From an uncultured Myxococcales bacterium (GTDB taxonomy: Bacteria; Myxococcota_A; UBA9042), in the NCBI GenBank assembly GCA_903840165.1, contig CAIMEY010000029.1, forward strand, positions 124,001 to 188,000: DNA of 64,000 bases. Direction: 5' to 3'. Below are positions 45,718-54,329 of the stretch, piece by piece. A program made the position numbers and the translations under genes. The number at the start of each line of letters is the position of its first letter. Position 1 is the stretch's first letter. Under the pieces are notes generated by a model, which saw only the letters and a program-made list of their open reading frames with translations, was not told where the DNA came from and made no database searches.

Positions 45718-45770
45718 AAAAAAATCCCGAGGTGACGGCCAGGCAAGGCTTCACGTGCGCATGCCTGGCC
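45718..45770 (-). terminator. Candidate terminator of the FHA/sigma-54 regulator gene
   Basis: On the minus strand GGCCAGGCA and TGCCTGGCC (plus coordinates 45737-45745 and 45762-45770) form a perfect 9-bp stem with a 16-base loop, about 50 bases after the regulator's stop. A run of seven T (45718-45724) comes 12 bases after the stem, farther than usual for an intrinsic terminator. Confidence 0.4.
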
Positions 45771-45817
45771 GCCAACACTTTAGCGAGCAAATACCAATAC
45801 CTGATAGGGCAGGACTT

Positions 45818-47080
45818 CTAGGCGTGCGCCGTGTGAACCATCTTCCAGTAGCGAAAGAAGGTTCCGCGCGGCAGACCACTCTGCTGCAAGGCGTCACGGG
45901 TGCGAACCGCCTGATCGCGCAGGGTACTCACCAGTTGCAACCGTGCTTGGGCGCAGAGCGGGACCGCCTCGCGCGACGGATGCTGCGATTGCGTGGGACG
46001 CACCCAGGCCTGCAGCGCTTGCGCCACGTCCTGCGTCGACGGAGCCACGTCCGGCGCCATCGCCCAGAGACGGCGGGCAAAGTTGCGGAGTTCTCGAACA
46101 TTTCCCCGCCAGTCATGTTGAGCAAGAACCAGGGCCGCCTCCGCCAAGACGGGTTGTTGCAACAAATCCTCCAGCAAAAACGCCAAGTCATCAGGCCGTT
46201 GGCGAAGGGCGGGCAGCGCGACAACGGTGACAGCCAAGCGATGCAGCAGGTCCAGGCGAAATCGTCCAGCAGCCGCATCGGCCGACAAGTCGCGGTGGGT
46301 AGCCGCAACAATGCGCACGTCGACCTTGCGCGTTGAACCGCCAAGTACCTGAATTTCCCCCGTTTCTAGCACACGCAGCAGTGCGGCTTGGGCGGCGGGT
46401 GGCAGTTCGCCGACTTCATCGAGAAACAGCGTCCCACCATGGGCTTGTTCAAAGGCACCTTTGCGATTCTCCGTGCTGCCGGTGTAGGCCCCGCGCACAG
46501 CACCGAACAGCTCTGCGTGCAGGGTATCGCCCGTCAACATCGCACAATTTAAGGCGATCCATGGCCGCTGCGCCCTGGACGACTGGGCATGAAGGACCCG
46601 CGCCGCCAGTTCCTTGCCACAGCCAGACTCGGCGTGCAGCAGCACCGACCACGGCGTTTGCGCAGCCAAGGCCAGTTCCGCGAACGCCTGCCACATCACC
46701 GGCTCACAGGAGTGCAACTCCCCTTGCTGCAAGTACAATCGCCCATGCCGCACCTCTGCCGGCAGCAGCACCAGCGGGTGCCTCCCCACGCGCAACACCT
46801 GCCCAGCCTGCACGGGCTGCGGACGTGGCGGACCTCCCAGCGCCGCCCCAAGGACCGTCCAAGTCACCGCCCGTCCATCATGACGTAACAGTGCGTGTCG
46901 ACGCTCAATTTGCCCGCCTTGCAGACGCAGATCGCAGTCCGGCCCGCTGCCGATGGTCAGGACCGAATCCAGAGGCATGGCGCGCCAACCCCTTGGATCT
47001 GAATATAAAACGGCCCAGATGCGCTGATTAGGGAGCAAATCTATGGACATCGACGTGTCGTTGCTCAGGGTCATCATCAT
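45818..47080 (-). CDS. FHA-domain sigma-54-dependent transcriptional activator
   Basis: This 420-residue enhancer-binding protein starts with an FHA domain (LTIGSGPDCDLRLQGGQIERRHALL, phosphothreonine-binding), as is frequent in myxobacteria. It continues with an AAA+ domain: Walker A AESGCGKE (about 157), the sigma-54 contact loop as GAYTGS (about 198, canonical GAFTGA), Walker B GGTLFLDEVGE (about 219) and Arg finger region DWRGNVRELRNF. The C-terminal HTH is short (RDALQQSGLPRGTFFRYWK). Regulation should depend on a Thr-phosphorylated partner. AAGGAG four bases upstream supports the first of three consecutive Met codons. A sigma-54-like promoter at 16082 is a possible but unproven target type. 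Confidence 0.92.
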   Translation of the reverse strand: MMMTLSNDTSMSIDLLPNQRIWAVLYSDPRGWRAMPLDSVLTIGSGPDCDLRLQGGQIERRHALLRHDGRAVTWTVLGAALGGPPRPQPVQAGQVLRVGRHPLVLLPAEVRHGRLYLQQGELHSCEPVMWQAFAELALAAQTPWSVLLHAESGCGKELAARVLHAQSSRAQRPWIALNCAMLTGDTLHAELFGAVRGAYTGSTENRKGAFEQAHGGTLFLDEVGELPPAAQAALLRVLETGEIQVLGGSTRKVDVRIVAATHRDLSADAAAGRFRLDLLHRLAVTVVALPALRQRPDDLAFLLEDLLQQPVLAEAALVLAQHDWRGNVRELRNFARRLWAMAPDVAPSTQDVAQALQAWVRPTQSQHPSREAVPLCAQARLQLVSTLRDQAVRTRDALQQSGLPRGTFFRYWKMVHTAHA

Positions 47081-47144
47081 TGGTCTCCTTGGTCACAATC
47101 GGTCGCGATTTCAAGCGTTAGGCATTGGGAACCACGGCAGCCGC

Positions 47145-47570
47145 CTACGCCACAGTCTGCAGGTCCGCCATGGCGTCGTGCCAGGCCATCAGTTCGCGCA
47201 GCAGGCCGCGACGGCCCTCGGCAGCACCAGGAACTCCGGGCAATCGCTCAAGAAGGTCTAACGAAGCTGGCCCATGACCGGCACTGGCAGCGGCAATCGC
47301 CACCTGAAACAGCCACAGGCAAAGCGCGCTCTTGCGTTTCCGGGCCACGGCGTGCCACTGCACCGGGTGGGCCTGCGCGAGGCTGTTGAGCTGGTCGAGA
47401 ATCGGCAATTCCACATGCAGTTTCAGAACATGATGACGCCGGTGCAGGTCGACAGCGTGGTCGACCGTGTCGTGGATTTGCTCGTACACTTCTTGAATTT
47501 GCAAGCTATTTCTCGAATGAAGTTTGGCGTTGGCGGTGGGGTATTGTACGGTCGACTGACGGCTGGACAT
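47145..47570 (-). CDS. Small helical protein of unknown function
   Basis: 141 residues from ATG 47570, which has GGAG six bases upstream; an in-frame extension to 47660 lacks this. The sequence is mainly helical, with an N-terminal Gln/His-rich helix (QEVYEQIHDTVDHAVDLHRRHH), a hydrophobic segment (LCLWLFQVAIAAASAG) and a charged C-terminal helix (GRRGLLRELMAWHDAMADL). It could be a four-helix-bundle protein. It lies 64 bases upstream of the FHA regulator on the same strand and may be co-transcribed. No family assigned. Confidence 0.6.
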   Translation of the reverse strand: MSSRQSTVQYPTANAKLHSRNSLQIQEVYEQIHDTVDHAVDLHRRHHVLKLHVELPILDQLNSLAQAHPVQWHAVARKRKSALCLWLFQVAIAAASAGHGPASLDLLERLPGVPGAAEGRRGLLRELMAWHDAMADLQTVA

Positions 47571-47741
47571 TGGCTTCTCCACGATGCGGACCACAGCGGC
47601 CCTAATTGCTGTGTTCGCTCGAAATCCGGATTTGGGTCGCGCGCGGCAAAAAACAGACAAACAGCGGGGAGCGCAGACCCCATGTGCGCTAGACCTGGGC
47701 TTGCGCTAGAATCCCGCTTTCGCTTTGCGGGGAACCTGTCC

Positions 47742-50507
47742 ATGGCCAAGAAAAATCGCAATCAATCTGAAAACTTGACGTCGACTGACGGGGGCAATTC
47801 GGTTGCTCGTCTGCAGTCGCCCAAGCTCGCCCCACCGCGGCCGTCGTATCAGGCCGCAGCGGGGGAAGACGGCCTGGACTTCGTCGACGACATCCTGGCC
47901 ATTGGCCTAGGCCTGCTGTGCATCCTGATTCCGCGGATCGTGACGCCAAATATCCGCGATTTGTTTCAGCTTCCTAAGCAGCTGTGGATGGCCGAAGGCG
48001 CGCTACTGCTGACCGGGCTTGCCGGCATCTTGGCCGTCTCGGGTCGCCCAATTCACTGGCCCAAGACCCCGATTGTTTGGCCTTTTCTGGCGCTGATTGC
48101 CTCCATTCTGCTGTCGCTGACAGTGGCCCCGGAGTACACCGGTGGCGTGCTTTCGATCTTCGCCAAGTACGACGTCCATCGCTGGCTCGCGGCCATGGTG
48201 CTCTTTGCCGTTACGCTGATGGCGGTCTCCAAGCCCCGGAGATTATGGCCTATTCTTATTGGAAACCTGATCGGCGGCCTGTGGGTGTCCCTCATCGGCA
48301 TTGGCGAGCACCACGACTTGCTGTGGCTACAACCCACCGAACATTGGGCAATTATTTCCAAGCCGGGCTCGACCTTTGGCAATCGCAACATGGCTGCCGA
48401 GCAGATTGTTGCTGTTATGCCAGCTACTTACGCGATCTTGGCCCTGGCCGTTCGCTGGTGGATGCAGAACAAAGCCGCCCGCGCGCTTGCCATTGCGGTG
48501 CCTGCTGGCCTAACCCTTATGATCTTGTCCTATTACCTCAAGCTCACGGTGACGCGATCGGCGATGATCGGCGCGGTGCTTGGTCTGGTTGTGGCTGGAA
48601 CTTCCTGGATTTTCGGCCGACTCCTCGCTGAGCAACGCCGCGGTCGTGCCGCCCGTGAAGCCGCCGAGCAGACGCATCAGCCACTGACCAAGGGACGTTC
48701 AAGGCTTGTGCCCCTGGTGGTGGCGCTGGGCATCGGCACGGCCGCAGTCACTGGAACTTCTTGGTTTTTGGTGAAGTCTGGATTCAACACGCCCATCGAT
48801 GAAGGCGATCAGAAGCGCGCCAAGAGCATGGGCGATCTGGTGAAATCCTCTTTTGATACGCATAGTTCAGCAGCACAATGGCGCTTTGGCATGTGGTCAA
48901 CCACGTGGGAAGCGATCAAGGATCACCCTGCGGGCATGGGCGCCGGCAATTGGCGTGTCATTTATCCGCAATACGTGACGCAGCGCGAAAAGAACGAGAT
49001 GTTCACCATCGCCAAACAACCGATCCGTGGCCACCAGGACTTCCTGATGATCTGGTCGGAGTATGGAACGCAGGGCTTCTTGGCCCTGATGGCCCTAATT
49101 GGCTTGGCGATTTACCTTGTGGTGCGCATTGCGGCCCACCACGATGACGGTCGCCATGCCCGCGCGGGCGATGCCAAAGGCGACAATGCGGCGCTTTTAG
49201 CTTACGGCGCAGCGAGTTCGCTGGCAGGTATCTTCGCCATCTGCGGTGACGCGCTGTTCTCCTTTCCCCTGCAGCTGCCGGCGCCGACCTTCGTTTTTGC
49301 TTTGCATCTCGGGACCATCGGTGCCGCTGAGTGGTGGCTGGTCCGCCGCGATCCGGATCACCCAAGCGCGACGATTCCCGATTTTGCGCGGTGGGGCCTG
49401 CTCCTGCTGGCCATAGCCGGTCTGGTCTATCTGAAAGGTTTCAATAATTACGAAGGGCTACATGAGCGTTGGCTGATCGCCGAGCACGGCTTTACCGATG
49501 GTCGTAGCTTGCAGAAACGCGGTCGCCCGTCCGAAGGCCTTTCGGCGATTCAGACCGCGATCAAGTACAACCCGGACGATTTTCAGAATCATTTCATTGA
49601 GGCGCTCAACTACAACTCGATGAACCGCAGCGAAGAGGCGATCAAGTCCATCGAAGCGTCCCTGCGCCTGTATCCAAACTTGCTCAATGCATGGGTCAAC
49701 CTCGCGATGTTCAACCGCAAACAGGGCCACGAGGACAAGATGCTGGCGGCGATTCAGGCCGCCCTCAAGCTCAAGCCCGACGAACTGGTGACCCTGAACA
49801 CGTGGATGCAGTGGCTTGAAGAAAAAGGCCGCTATCAAGAGGAGTTAGAGCAGTGCCGCGCGCAGATCGGTGCCTTCCGCGCAGCCGATGGCAAAGGCGC
49901 GATGCCTAAGGGCCGCATGGGTTACGCGGAGTACCGCAAGACCGACTGGCCGGAAGATGATCCAGCACTTTTAACGACTTATAAGGCAACTCTCAAACAC
50001 GCCGCGACCGCTGCCCGCAAGCTGTCGCAGTGGGAAGAGGCAGCCGTTTACTACCAACTGCTTGACAATGAAGGCGTTCCCGACATGCCGGGTGCCAATG
50101 AAAAGTCAAAGCGCAGCCAGTGGATCGCCATGGCCTCTGATGTGGCTGAAATGTATGGAAAAGCGGGTAAATGGGATTTGGCCCTACCGTACTTCAAGCG
50201 GGCCGCAGAACAGGCCGAGTCCAGCCGACCGGACCTCAAGCGCGTGTACGCCCTGGCTGCCGCGCGACAAGGTCAGTACGACATCGCCGCACACGAACTG
50301 GGCGTGGCCCTGGCGCTGGATGCCAACGAGAAGGACGACATCACAAAAGGTCTTGAATTGATTGCTGAAGAGCAGCCCGCCGCCAAGGCCAAGATCCAAG
50401 CCCTCTTGGCCCCCTATCGCTCTGCGCCCGCCGCAGTGGCACCCACGGGCGGCGATCCGAAGCCAGAAGCGCCGGCGGATTCAGACTCAAAGATACATAA
50501 GGATTAG
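47742..50507 (+). CDS. O-antigen ligase/polymerase-like membrane protein fused to TPR repeats
   Basis: 921 residues from ATG 47742 (GGGGAA upstream); an open frame continuing 5' to 47274 overlaps the small minus-strand gene and looks non-coding. The first ~550 residues contain about ten membrane helices with a Wzy_C-like O-antigen ligase region: a large loop with STTWEAIKDHPAGMGAGNWRVIYPQY and GHQDFLMIWSEYG, where Arg and His residues usually act. From ~580 on there are TPR units (GRPSEGLSAIQTAIKYNPDD, RSEEAIKSIEASLRLYPN, EDKMLAAIQAALKLKPDE, PYFKRAAEQAE), probably periplasmic. It would ligate or polymerise surface glycans. Its stop lies four bases before the rluD start codon. Confidence 0.82.
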   Translation: MAKKNRNQSENLTSTDGGNSVARLQSPKLAPPRPSYQAAAGEDGLDFVDDILAIGLGLLCILIPRIVTPNIRDLFQLPKQLWMAEGALLLTGLAGILAVSGRPIHWPKTPIVWPFLALIASILLSLTVAPEYTGGVLSIFAKYDVHRWLAAMVLFAVTLMAVSKPRRLWPILIGNLIGGLWVSLIGIGEHHDLLWLQPTEHWAIISKPGSTFGNRNMAAEQIVAVMPATYAILALAVRWWMQNKAARALAIAVPAGLTLMILSYYLKLTVTRSAMIGAVLGLVVAGTSWIFGRLLAEQRRGRAAREAAEQTHQPLTKGRSRLVPLVVALGIGTAAVTGTSWFLVKSGFNTPIDEGDQKRAKSMGDLVKSSFDTHSSAAQWRFGMWSTTWEAIKDHPAGMGAGNWRVIYPQYVTQREKNEMFTIAKQPIRGHQDFLMIWSEYGTQGFLALMALIGLAIYLVVRIAAHHDDGRHARAGDAKGDNAALLAYGAASSLAGIFAICGDALFSFPLQLPAPTFVFALHLGTIGAAEWWLVRRDPDHPSATIPDFARWGLLLLAIAGLVYLKGFNNYEGLHERWLIAEHGFTDGRSLQKRGRPSEGLSAIQTAIKYNPDDFQNHFIEALNYNSMNRSEEAIKSIEASLRLYPNLLNAWVNLAMFNRKQGHEDKMLAAIQAALKLKPDELVTLNTWMQWLEEKGRYQEELEQCRAQIGAFRAADGKGAMPKGRMGYAEYRKTDWPEDDPALLTTYKATLKHAATAARKLSQWEEAAVYYQLLDNEGVPDMPGANEKSKRSQWIAMASDVAEMYGKAGKWDLALPYFKRAAEQAESSRPDLKRVYALAAARQGQYDIAAHELGVALALDANEKDDITKGLELIAEEQPAAKAKIQALLAPYRSAPAAVAPTGGDPKPEAPADSDSKIHKD

Positions 50508-50511
50508 TCTT

Positions 50512-51549
50512 TTGCCATCTATCCCCGTTGAGCCTGCGTTGCAGTTGCCCGTCCTGCCCGAACACGGCGGTACCCGGCTAGATACCTTCTTAGCCCAACA
50601 AATTACTGGCTTTTCGCGGGCGCGAGCGGTCGATCACATCGCCTTGGGCCTGGTCCGGCTCTATACGCTGCAAGGCGAGTTGGCACCGGGCAAGGTCAAG
50701 CCCTCGTATTTGCTGAATAAGACCATCGAAGTGCACATCGAGATCCAGGCGAGACCGACCCTGTCGGCCGATCCAGAGACGATGGCCCTGCATATCCTCT
50801 TTGAAGACGATGACTTGCTTGTCGTGAACAAGCCCGCGGGTCTGGTGGTGCATCCGGCGCTGGGCCATGAGACCGGCACGCTGGTCAATGCGCTGCTGCA
50901 CCATGCGCCGCAAGTCCAGGGATTGGGTGACGAATATCGACCAGGGCTGGTCCACCGCATCGACAAGGACACCTCCGGCTTGCTGGTCGTGTCCAAGAAC
51001 GAAGTGGCGATGCAGCGGCTCGCGGCCCTGTTTGCACGCCATGACTTGGAGCGACGATATGCCGCGATTTCTCTGGGCAATTTCCCGCAAGACCACATGA
51101 CCATTCGCTCCTTGCATGGCCGCCATCCCAATGACCGCAAGAAGTTTTCGGGACGGGTCAGCACCGGCAAGGAGGCTGTGACGCACGTGCAGGTTCAGGC
51201 GCGAACCCCTTTGACTTCTTTGGTGATTTGCACGCTTGAGACCGGCCGTAGCCACCAGATCCGCGTGCATTTGGCCGAGCGCGGTCATCCCATTGCCGGT
51301 GATGCCTTGTATGGCGGGCAGAGGCCTCACGCCAAGACGGCAAGAACAGCCAAGGATGTCGGGCTGTTACAGGGGATTACCCGCCAGGCTCTGCACGCCT
51401 ATGCCTTGGGCTTTGTCCACCCGCGAACGGGTGAAATGCTGCGCTTTTGCGTCGATTGGCCTGAAGATCTCAAGGAAATCGTGACGCAGCTGTACGGGGA
51501 TGCCGCCGCCTTGCCGGGTCTGGATCAGCCGGTCTATCGCGGACCTTGA
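50512..51549 (+). CDS. rluD: RluD-type 23S rRNA pseudouridine synthase
   Basis: 345 residues: an N-terminal S4-like RNA-binding domain (GTRLDTFLAQQITGFSRARAV) and the RluA/RluD catalytic domain with LVVNKPAGLVVHP and HRIDKDTSGLLVVSK (about 148), whose first Asp is the catalytic residue, then LLETGRSHQIRVH in the form TLETGRSHQIRVH, and GDALYGG. It isomerises uridines in 23S rRNA (or a related target, since RluA/C/D substrates cannot be told apart reliably here). The TTG start at 50512 has AAGGA eight bases upstream, inside the end of the preceding gene, so the two are likely translationally linked. It converges on the parvulin gene. Confidence 0.88.
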   Translation: MPSIPVEPALQLPVLPEHGGTRLDTFLAQQITGFSRARAVDHIALGLVRLYTLQGELAPGKVKPSYLLNKTIEVHIEIQARPTLSADPETMALHILFEDDDLLVVNKPAGLVVHPALGHETGTLVNALLHHAPQVQGLGDEYRPGLVHRIDKDTSGLLVVSKNEVAMQRLAALFARHDLERRYAAISLGNFPQDHMTIRSLHGRHPNDRKKFSGRVSTGKEAVTHVQVQARTPLTSLVICTLETGRSHQIRVHLAERGHPIAGDALYGGQRPHAKTARTAKDVGLLQGITRQALHAYALGFVHPRTGEMLRFCVDWPEDLKEIVTQLYGDAAALPGLDQPVYRGP

Positions 51550-51564
51550 TCGCCGGACGCGGGT

Positions 51565-52617
51565 TCAGCCACCGCCGAGGCGGTCGTAGAAGAACTGAAC
51601 TTCGTATTTCTTGAACAATTGCACGGCATAGTGCTGGGCCTCGCGCTCGCGCACGGGTCCGACGATGTGGTCGGCGATATCGCGACGAACCTCTGGATCC
51701 TTATCCGTTTTGTGCATTGCCGGCTCCACGCGCAGCAGACGGGCTATGTGCCAGCCAAAAGGCGAACGGATGGGCTGGCTGATGTCGCCGGGCTGCATCT
51801 CCACGACTGGCAAAGCGAATTCCTTGACCATCAAGTCGTAGCCCTTCTGCGCTTCGTACGTCTTGGCCTTGTCGTACCAGAATTCGACGTCGGCGACGGC
51901 TGCGAGCGGAAACTTGTCGCCCAAAGCAGCCACTTTTGCCTTGAGTTCTTCAGGTGTTGCTGGGGAGTCATCGCGCAGCGCTTGCCACAGCGCCCGGGCC
52001 TGCACTTCGGTGCGATCGATGCAGGCACGGACCTCTTCGCGCTTTTCGCACTGCCGGTGATCCCCTTTGCAACAGAGCAGTTGCACATCCGTCACGAAGT
52101 AGGCGGCGTTGTGATCATAGTGCAGGCGAATCCGTTGGTCCTTGTACGCCTGGGCGATGTCGGTCGCGCTGATCGTATCGGCCGAAATAGCCTTTTCCTG
52201 CGTATTTTCAAGAAGTTTTGCGACAGATGCTCGCCGTTGCAGTTGGGTCAACTCAGCCGACCAGCCACCTGTGGCAGCGGCTGCAGCAGCCAAAACTTCT
52301 TCATCAATGAGGGCTTGCAGAATATCCCGCGGCGGCGTTGCCGGAGGATAGGCCGAGCGAACGGCGTCAAACCGCGCACGGGTAATGGCAACACCTTGAA
52401 CACATGCAAGAATCCCTGGATCCGGCTTTGCTGCGGGGCCACAAGCCTGGGTCGCCCAGGGATGACCGCTGATGGGCCCCTGAGGCAGGGCCGGAGCGCC
52501 TTGAAATATCTTGATTTCCGTGAGTTTTTTGGATGGAGCTACCGCGCTACGGCAGCCTACTAGCAGCAGGACAAAGCCGAGCCATGCAGACGCCGCACGG
52601 ACCATGGAGCGATTCAC
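51565..52617 (-). CDS. Lipoprotein parvulin-type peptidyl-prolyl isomerase (PpiC/SurA-like)
   Basis: 350 residues. LGFVLLLVGC is a lipobox, so the mature protein starts at Cys22 and is membrane-anchored. After a SurA/PrsA-like helical N-part (ARFDAVRSAYPP, ILQALIDEEVLAAAA), the parvulin domain near 260-310 has PVVEMQPGDISQPIRSPFGWHIARLL, the typical FG(W/Y)HI end of the rotamase. A CCKGDHRQCEKREEVRAC cluster with four cysteines, unusual for PpiC proteins, precedes it. It likely acts as an outer-membrane or periplasmic folding chaperone. The GTG at 52617 overlaps the upstream stop as GTGA with GGAGG seven bases upstream. Confidence 0.85.
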   Translation of the reverse strand: MNRSMVRAASAWLGFVLLLVGCRSAVAPSKKLTEIKIFQGAPALPQGPISGHPWATQACGPAAKPDPGILACVQGVAITRARFDAVRSAYPPATPPRDILQALIDEEVLAAAAAATGGWSAELTQLQRRASVAKLLENTQEKAISADTISATDIAQAYKDQRIRLHYDHNAAYFVTDVQLLCCKGDHRQCEKREEVRACIDRTEVQARALWQALRDDSPATPEELKAKVAALGDKFPLAAVADVEFWYDKAKTYEAQKGYDLMVKEFALPVVEMQPGDISQPIRSPFGWHIARLLRVEPAMHKTDKDPEVRRDIADHIVGPVREREAQHYAVQLFKKYEVQFFYDRLGGG

Positions 52618-52877
52618 CTTGGTTCCTCCTCTTGCGAATTGCGTTGAACTTGCGGGCTATTGGCGTTGCGCACTGGCGCTGAGATTGCGGCGCGCTGCAA
52701 GAGCAGGCGACCACTGGCGACGAGCTCCAAGCCCGTGCGGGCCAGCGCCCAGGTCAGTCCGAGCAACAACCCACACGCTAGGTAATCGCGAGAACCGGCG
52801 GCATCAAGCGCATAGCTCATCGGCCATGTCGCCAGCAGCGCAAGGACAACACCGATGATGTGCAAGGCAATTGCCAA
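52614..52877 (-). CDS. Small two-helix membrane protein
   Basis: 87 residues starting with TTG at 52877: two hydrophobic segments (LHIIGVVLALLATWPMSYAL and DYLACGLLLGLTWALARTGLELV) followed by a polar basic/acidic tail. The stop overlaps the parvulin GTG by four bases, which strongly suggests real translation and coupling. It lies 58 bases after the 236-residue membrane protein. Function unknown; by context it may belong to an envelope protein-folding operon. Confidence 0.65.
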   Translation of the reverse strand: MAIALHIIGVVLALLATWPMSYALDAAGSRDYLACGLLLGLTWALARTGLELVASGRLLLQRAAISAPVRNANSPQVQRNSQEEEPR

Positions 52878-52934
52878 CCTAAGCCTTCCCCGCTGCCCCG
52901 GCCACAGCAGCCCTACCGAGCGCAGTTTGGCGCG

Positions 52935-53645
52935 TTACGGCGGCCGACGCCAGAGCCACAGCAGCCCAGCAAGGAGCAGCAGCCACGTGCAGCGCCGGAT
53001 GAGCCAGGGCAGCCAGCGTTCCCCAGGCGTGCCCTGCAGGCTCGGCGGACGGCCTTGCAAGGGCACTAGGCGCAGGGCCAGCCAGACGGCCGCCACGCTC
53101 GCGACGCGCAGGGAACGGGCTGACTCCATCGCCTCGACGCCGACTTGAGGCACTAGCCAGGCCTGACCCAGCCACAAAAGACCAAGGGGGATGGCCAGTT
53201 GATCGATGGGATCGCGAATTCGGCGCCGCAGCGGCTGCCAGGACCACGTGCGCTTGCGACCCGTCCACAGATGCGCTTGGGCCACAAAGCCAAGGCTGAT
53301 CAGCGCGACCAGCAACCCCTGCAGGGGGCCCGTGGTGCGCGGTCCCTGGAGCACGGGACAGGCCACCAAGATTGGAAGAAGACTGAGCAATCCGCCGTAC
53401 AGCACCACAACCGCGTCGCCCGTCAGCGCCGCTGCAGCCATGGCCAGGGGCGGCAAGAGCGCCAGCAACAGGCAGACGGTGCGGCCCAAGCCTTCGGCCG
53501 GAAACAGAAATGCAAAGGGCACCGCCACAACGGCCAGCCATAGCCCCAGGCCCCAGGCCACGGCAGGCACCAAGGGCCGGGCCCTGGTCAGGCGGTCGCG
53601 CAGGTGCTTTACGGTTTGGCGCAGTCCAGGCAGCATCGCCGCCAT
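52935..53645 (-). CDS. Polytopic membrane protein of unknown function
   Basis: 236 residues with about six hydrophobic segments (for example PLVPAVAWGLGLWLAVVAVPF, VCLLLALLPPLAMAAAAL, GGLLSLLPILVACPVL) separated by Arg-rich loops; the positive-inside pattern is clear. I recognise no motif. It is first in a minus-strand operon with the small membrane protein and the lipoprotein parvulin. ATG 53645 overlaps the possible ATG of the divergent barrel gene within a single CATG, so one of the two probably starts further inside. Confidence 0.68.
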   Translation of the reverse strand: MAAMLPGLRQTVKHLRDRLTRARPLVPAVAWGLGLWLAVVAVPFAFLFPAEGLGRTVCLLLALLPPLAMAAAALTGDAVVVLYGGLLSLLPILVACPVLQGPRTTGPLQGLLVALISLGFVAQAHLWTGRKRTWSWQPLRRRIRDPIDQLAIPLGLLWLGQAWLVPQVGVEAMESARSLRVASVAAVWLALRLVPLQGRPPSLQGTPGERWLPWLIRRCTWLLLLAGLLWLWRRPP

Positions 53646-54285
53646 GATAGCGATTGTGCCGCCCCAGCAAAGAGCCAGCCAGCCAAGTCGGACGGTCGGC
53701 CACCGCGGCCGAAGGGCGATTGCCCAAGCTGTGGTCGTGCTGAGCGCGTGGATGGCCTGCGCCGAGCCCAGTTATGCCCGCGACATGACAGGGAAAGCCG
53801 GCATTGGCGTCGTACAGACGACCGACGGCACGCCTTACCTAACGGTGCGCTACTGGATGAGCGGAGCAGTCCTGGAGTTGCTGGCCAGCTACGGCTCGCA
53901 CTCGGGCGTGCAGTCCTTAACCAACGCCGCGAGTTCAAGCGAGATTCGCGCCGCATTGGGCCTGCTGGTCAAGATTGGCGATCAGCCACGGGCCAGCCTG
54001 AGCGTTGGTCTGAGGCCCTGGCTGGTTTATCACGCCGAGTCTCAACCGCAAGCGGCTGTATCTACAGGTGAAGTAACGCGCTATGGCCTTGAACTACCCC
54101 TGCAGGGCGAACTGTTTTTGACCGACAATCTCGGCCTTAGCGGCAGCATCGGCCTGACGGCGGAAATCCACACGGTGACCACCTACGCCAACGCCGCCAG
54201 CACCAGTTCAGTCAGCAACCAAGTCCTGGACTTACGCCTCGGCGGCGGTTTTGCGGGCGGCATGGGCATCACGTACTACTTTTAG
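53644..54285 (+). CDS. Secreted, probably outer-membrane beta-barrel protein
   Basis: About 213 residues if translated from ATG 53644. A signal peptide (IAQAVVVLSAWMACAEPSYA) ends near residue 46, which is late, so GTG 53656 or a later GTG may be the true start. The mature part shows alternating strands (YLTVRYWMSGAVLELLASYG, RASLSVGLRPWLVYHA, GLELPLQGELFL, LGLSGSIGLTAEIHTV) and terminates GMGITYYF, an aromatic C-terminus typical of BAM-inserted barrels. Function unknown. Confidence 0.7.
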   Translation: MIAIVPPQQRASQPSRTVGHRGRRAIAQAVVVLSAWMACAEPSYARDMTGKAGIGVVQTTDGTPYLTVRYWMSGAVLELLASYGSHSGVQSLTNAASSSEIRAALGLLVKIGDQPRASLSVGLRPWLVYHAESQPQAAVSTGEVTRYGLELPLQGELFLTDNLGLSGSIGLTAEIHTVTTYANAASTSSVSNQVLDLRLGGGFAGGMGITYYF

Positions 54286-54329
54286 CCAGCGGGCAACCGA
54301 AGACTCAACCTAGCAAAAAGAACGATCTT

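Noticed and set aside
47274..47741. N-terminal extension of the O-antigen-ligase protein
   Set aside because: The extension overlaps a minus-strand gene with a good ribosome binding site and has no membrane or repeat character; the ATG at 47742 fits better.
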